A DNA stretch of 8,066 bases from Candidatus Methanomethylicus sp. (GTDB taxonomy: Archaea; Thermoproteota; Methanomethylicia; Methanomethylicales; Methanomethylicaceae): positions 1 to 8,066 of the forward strand of contig JAJRAB010000033.1 of assembly GCA_028683025.1 (NCBI GenBank), written 5' to 3'. A program made the translations under genes and the position numbers. Of this stretch, positions 6,664 to 8,066 are shown piece by piece; position 1 is the stretch's first letter; each line of letters begins with the position of its first letter. The notes beneath the pieces are model-generated. The model ran no database searches. It had not been told where the DNA came from and saw only the letters and a list, made by a program, of their open reading frames with translations.

Positions 6664-7204
6664 AGAAAATAATTCAATAGAAAATAAAATAAAAACCATA
6701 AAGGGCATACTAAAAATCGTAAGCCTGAGCGAAGAAGAGAAAGCGGAGGTATTAAAACTTGAGGGTGAAGCCGAATGCCATGTAATGATGGGGCTTTGCC
6801 AAGGAATTAATATCGGCATAAGAGAGGCAGTTAGAAAAAAATGGGTTTACGCCTGCCTTACAGATAATACAATGGAGTGGCCAAAGTGTCCCTACATAAA
6901 GATCTATGCTGGTGATGCAATTATTGGCGAACAAGTTGTCGATCCTGCAATGGCAGAAGAGTTGAAAAAACAGGGCAACATATTCGCAGGTGAAATTGTG
7001 TTTTATAGGGATAAATTCGATCTTTTAAGGGAAAGGAAGGATGACATGAGAGTCCACATACTGCCTCTGGAAATGCCAGATATCCTAGGGAAGGGCGCAG
7101 TAGTGGGAAGTCCTTCTCCACCGGGGGATAGTTTCCTAAAGCAAAAGATGATGGGCGACCTTCAAGATTCCCGACTGGGTACAATCGTAATCGGTATTGA
7201 TTAA
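6650..7204 (+). CDS. Unrecognised four-cysteine protein coupled to the ASKHA activator
   Basis: A protein of 184 residues I cannot assign to a family. The ATG at 6650 overlaps the end of the ASKHA gene by 14 bases, so it is translationally coupled. Residues 1-40 are highly charged (KDEENNSIENKIKTIKG, then LSEEEKAEVLKLEGEAE) and probably helical. A compact part follows with ECHVMMGLCQGINIGIREAV (42-61), WVYACLTDNTMEWPKCPY (65-82) and FAGEIVFYRDKFDLLRERKD. Cysteines at 43, 50, 69 and 80 (C-X6-C-X18-C-X10-C), together with His44, could hold an Fe-S cluster or another metal; this is inference. No membrane segment or signal peptide is seen. The C-terminal part has GKGAVVGSPSPPGDS and ends in GTIVIGID. 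It is the last gene of the train, before the 7225-7247 terminator. Context suggests a partner, target or electron carrier of the ASKHA protein or the MCR activation complex. A lineage-specific methanogen marker is another reading. Confidence 0.75.
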   Translation: MSKDEENNSIENKIKTIKGILKIVSLSEEEKAEVLKLEGEAECHVMMGLCQGINIGIREAVRKKWVYACLTDNTMEWPKCPYIKIYAGDAIIGEQVVDPAMAEELKKQGNIFAGEIVFYRDKFDLLRERKDDMRVHILPLEMPDILGKGAVVGSPSPPGDSFLKQKMMGDLQDSRLGTIVIGID

Positions 7205-7224
7205 GGATTCATATATGCCGTCCG

Positions 7225-7247
7225 AAATGTAATAAACATTTTTTTTT
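7225..7247 (+). terminator. Hairpin plus T-run terminator of the activation operon
   Basis: AAATGT (7225-7230) and ACATTT (7236-7241) form a 6-bp stem with a 5-base loop, and the right arm leads into an uninterrupted run of nine T residues (7239-7247). It lies 20 bases after the stop of the four-cysteine gene. Archaeal termination depends mainly on the T-run, so this is a good candidate for the operon end. Confidence 0.65.
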
Positions 7248-7252
7248 AATTT

Positions 7253-7292
7253 CTGCCTCATTAGAATATAGGCAGCAATGAACATTAATTGC
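7253..7292 (+). promoter_or_regulatory. Promoter/operator region of the ACT-regulator gene
   Basis: The stretch between the terminator and the GTG at 7324 holds an AT-rich TATA-like element (TTAGAATATA, 7261-7270). This would put transcription start near 7293-7298, leaving a leader of about 30 bases. The element is bracketed by an inverted repeat, CTGCCT (7253-7258) and AGGCAG (7270-7275). A second dyad, GCAAT (7275-7279) and ATTGC (7288-7292), follows and shares one base with the first. Dyads around a TATA element are what a DNA-binding regulator would recognise, possibly the downstream gene product itself. Support is by eye only. Confidence 0.35.
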
Positions 7293-7323
7293 CACATTCG
7301 AACAACATAATGGGGGTAAGACA

Positions 7324-7827
7324 GTGTGGAAAGAGATAGTAAGCTTCTTTGATGGGTCACCTGCAAAACTAAAAGTAGCTAGATTGATGGTTGAATTGGG
7401 GTTCAGCATAAATGCAGATGGGAAAATTATTTGTGGCCAAGTTGAAATCACTGATTCGGGGTTGGCAAGGGCAGCGGGGACTGATCGGAGGGTTGTAAGG
7501 GACACCATAAAGGACATAATGAGTGATCCACGGATGAGGACCATTTTTCTTGGTCTTAAACCAGCAGGGAGTTTCCTAAAAGACATAGCTCCAACACTTG
7601 GTTATGGTGTTGTAGAAATCAGAGCGCGGCCTGAGGCGGTTGGAGTAATAGCCAAGGCGACTTCATATATATCTGAGGCAGGTGTTGGGATCAGACAAAT
7701 CCTAGCTGAGGATCCAGATCTAAATCCTGATCCAAAGCTGCTAATAATTACGGAAAGGCAAGTACCTGGCGAAGTTGTAACTAATCTATTGAAAATTCCC
7801 ACAGTTACAAAGGTTGCCCTCAGCTAA
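7324..7827 (+). CDS. ACT-domain regulatory protein (COG2150 type)
   Basis: A protein of 167 residues, the usual length of the archaeal 'predicted regulator of amino acid metabolism, contains ACT domain' family. It starts at GTG 7324 behind GGGGG (7312-7316, seven bases away); an ATG at 7310 is out of frame. Residues about 40-65 (VEITDSGLARAAGTDRRVVR, then DTIKDI) look like a helix-turn-helix, with the turn near Gly52-Thr53 and the recognition helix from Arg55. After a linker with LKPAGSFLKDIAPTLGYG, residues 95-167 form an ACT domain: VVEIRARPEAVGVIAKATSY, then the ISEAGVGIRQILAED strand-helix and LLIITERQVPGEVV. ACT domains bind small ligands, often amino acids, as dimers. The domain order suggests a ligand-responsive transcription factor, but neither ligand nor targets can be read here. 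It is separated from the MCR activation operon by a terminator and probably has its own promoter. Confidence 0.82.
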   Translation: MWKEIVSFFDGSPAKLKVARLMVELGFSINADGKIICGQVEITDSGLARAAGTDRRVVRDTIKDIMSDPRMRTIFLGLKPAGSFLKDIAPTLGYGVVEIRARPEAVGVIAKATSYISEAGVGIRQILAEDPDLNPDPKLLIITERQVPGEVVTNLLKIPTVTKVALS

Positions 7828-7828
7828 G

Positions 7829-7888
7829 ATAAACGCTGTTGGGAAAAGAGTAATAAAAAAATGGAATAGGGGTATCTTCAGCGTTTAT
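7829..7888. terminator. Inverted repeat between convergent genes, candidate bidirectional terminator
   Basis: ATAAACGCTG (7829-7838) and CAGCGTTTAT (7879-7888) are perfect 10-bp inverted copies; a G-T wobble and an A-T pair extend the stem to 12 bp. The 40-base interior contains A7 at 7855-7861, which reads as T7 on the minus strand and suits termination of alba transcripts. The right arm includes the alba stop codon (7885-7887) and the left arm begins two bases after the ACT gene stop. Confidence 0.5.
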
Positions 7889-8066
7889 TTAGAAGGCTTG
7901 CTAGATACCTTAATTTCAATTGTAGAGACGTTCCTTGGTGGTTCGCCAAGTACCACGGTACCAATAGTTACATTATCAACTACTGCATTGCCGTGGAGTA
8001 GCCTATTGATTACAACCTGTGCAACATCGACAGCACTTGATATTGCTGCGCCCCTTGCCTTGATTG
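7885..8066 (-). CDS. albA: DNA/RNA-binding protein Alba, 5'-partial
   Basis: On the minus strand the frame runs in from the window end to TAA at 7885-7887, giving the last 59 complete codons. The sequence starts IKARGAAISSAVDVAQVVIN, followed by RLLHGNAVVDNVTIGTVVLG, then EPPRNVSTIEIKVSSK. The KARG...AISsAVD stretch and the final VSTIEI strand are the core signature of Alba, an abundant small archaeal chromatin protein that binds DNA and RNA as a dimer. Alba is about 90 residues, so roughly 30 are missing, including the region of the acetylatable lysine known from Sulfolobus. The tail after the last strand is short (KVSSKPSK). It is transcribed towards the ACT-regulator gene. The call is confident despite truncation because the retained motif is very characteristic. 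Confidence 0.9.
   Translation of the reverse strand, partial: IKARGAAISSAVDVAQVVINRLLHGNAVVDNVTIGTVVLGEPPRNVSTIEIKVSSKPSK

Noticed and set aside
7205..7323. A small RNA or tRNA gene in the 119-base gap.
   Set aside because: No cloverleaf, CCA end or T-loop motif; the gap is accounted for by a terminator, a promoter region and a ribosome binding site.
1380..7720. Recurrent GGATCC hexamers (for example near 1384, 1755, 1968, 2121, 2826, 4210, 4562, 7710).
   Set aside because: Each lies in coding sequence, mostly as part of an acidic-residue-proline pair (Asp-Pro codons GAT CCA/CCC); codon preference is sufficient and no spacing pattern is seen.

Overview
This window reads as chromosomal DNA from a methanogenic (or at least methyl-coenzyme M reductase-bearing) archaeon. 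Four proteins from the conserved 'methanogenesis marker' set and the double ABC ATPase called component A2 lie in one unbroken plus-strand gene train. Around them are an archaeal ACT-domain regulator (COG2150 type) and the C-terminal part of an Alba chromatin protein. The narrow lineage cannot be fixed by eye. Alba next to this cluster, together with a corrinoid-activator-like ASKHA protein, would fit a methyl-reducing or non-classical methanogen (for example a Methanomethylicia/Verstraetearchaeota or Methanomassiliicoccales-like genome), but this is a guess.

Layout. Positions 1-7204 hold seven plus-strand genes with essentially no intergenic space: mmp3 (5' end outside the window), mmp6, mmp17, mmp7, atwA (component A2), a [2Fe-2S]-ASKHA ATPase of the RACo/RamA-like type, and an unrecognised 184-residue four-cysteine protein. 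Neighbouring genes overlap by 4 to 14 bases or abut, so they are almost certainly one transcript. A small hairpin followed by nine T residues (7225-7247) closes the train. A separate gene for the ACT-domain regulator follows at 7324-7827 with its own short leader. It converges on alba (minus strand, 7885 to the window end), and a 10-bp inverted repeat overlaps the alba stop codon.

How the genes work together. Mmp3, Mmp7, Mmp17 and A2 belong to the ATP-dependent machinery that reduces the nickel of coenzyme F430 in methyl-coenzyme M reductase (MCR) to the active Ni(I) state. The most interesting point is the gene directly after atwA. It encodes a ferredoxin-ASKHA protein of the kind that reactivates Co(II)-corrinoid proteins, and it is translationally coupled to the MCR activation genes and to an unknown cysteine-bearing small protein. 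This suggests either an extra electron-delivering ATPase for MCR activation or co-regulation of nickel and cobalt cofactor reactivation.

Two genes (mmp17 and the ASKHA gene) lack any ATG, GTG or TTG at the place where their conserved N-termini begin. Both appear to start at non-canonical codons (ATT at 1627; probably ACG at 4762, behind a very strong Shine-Dalgarno sequence). Automated calls at 1732 and 4828 would remove conserved N-terminal sequence.
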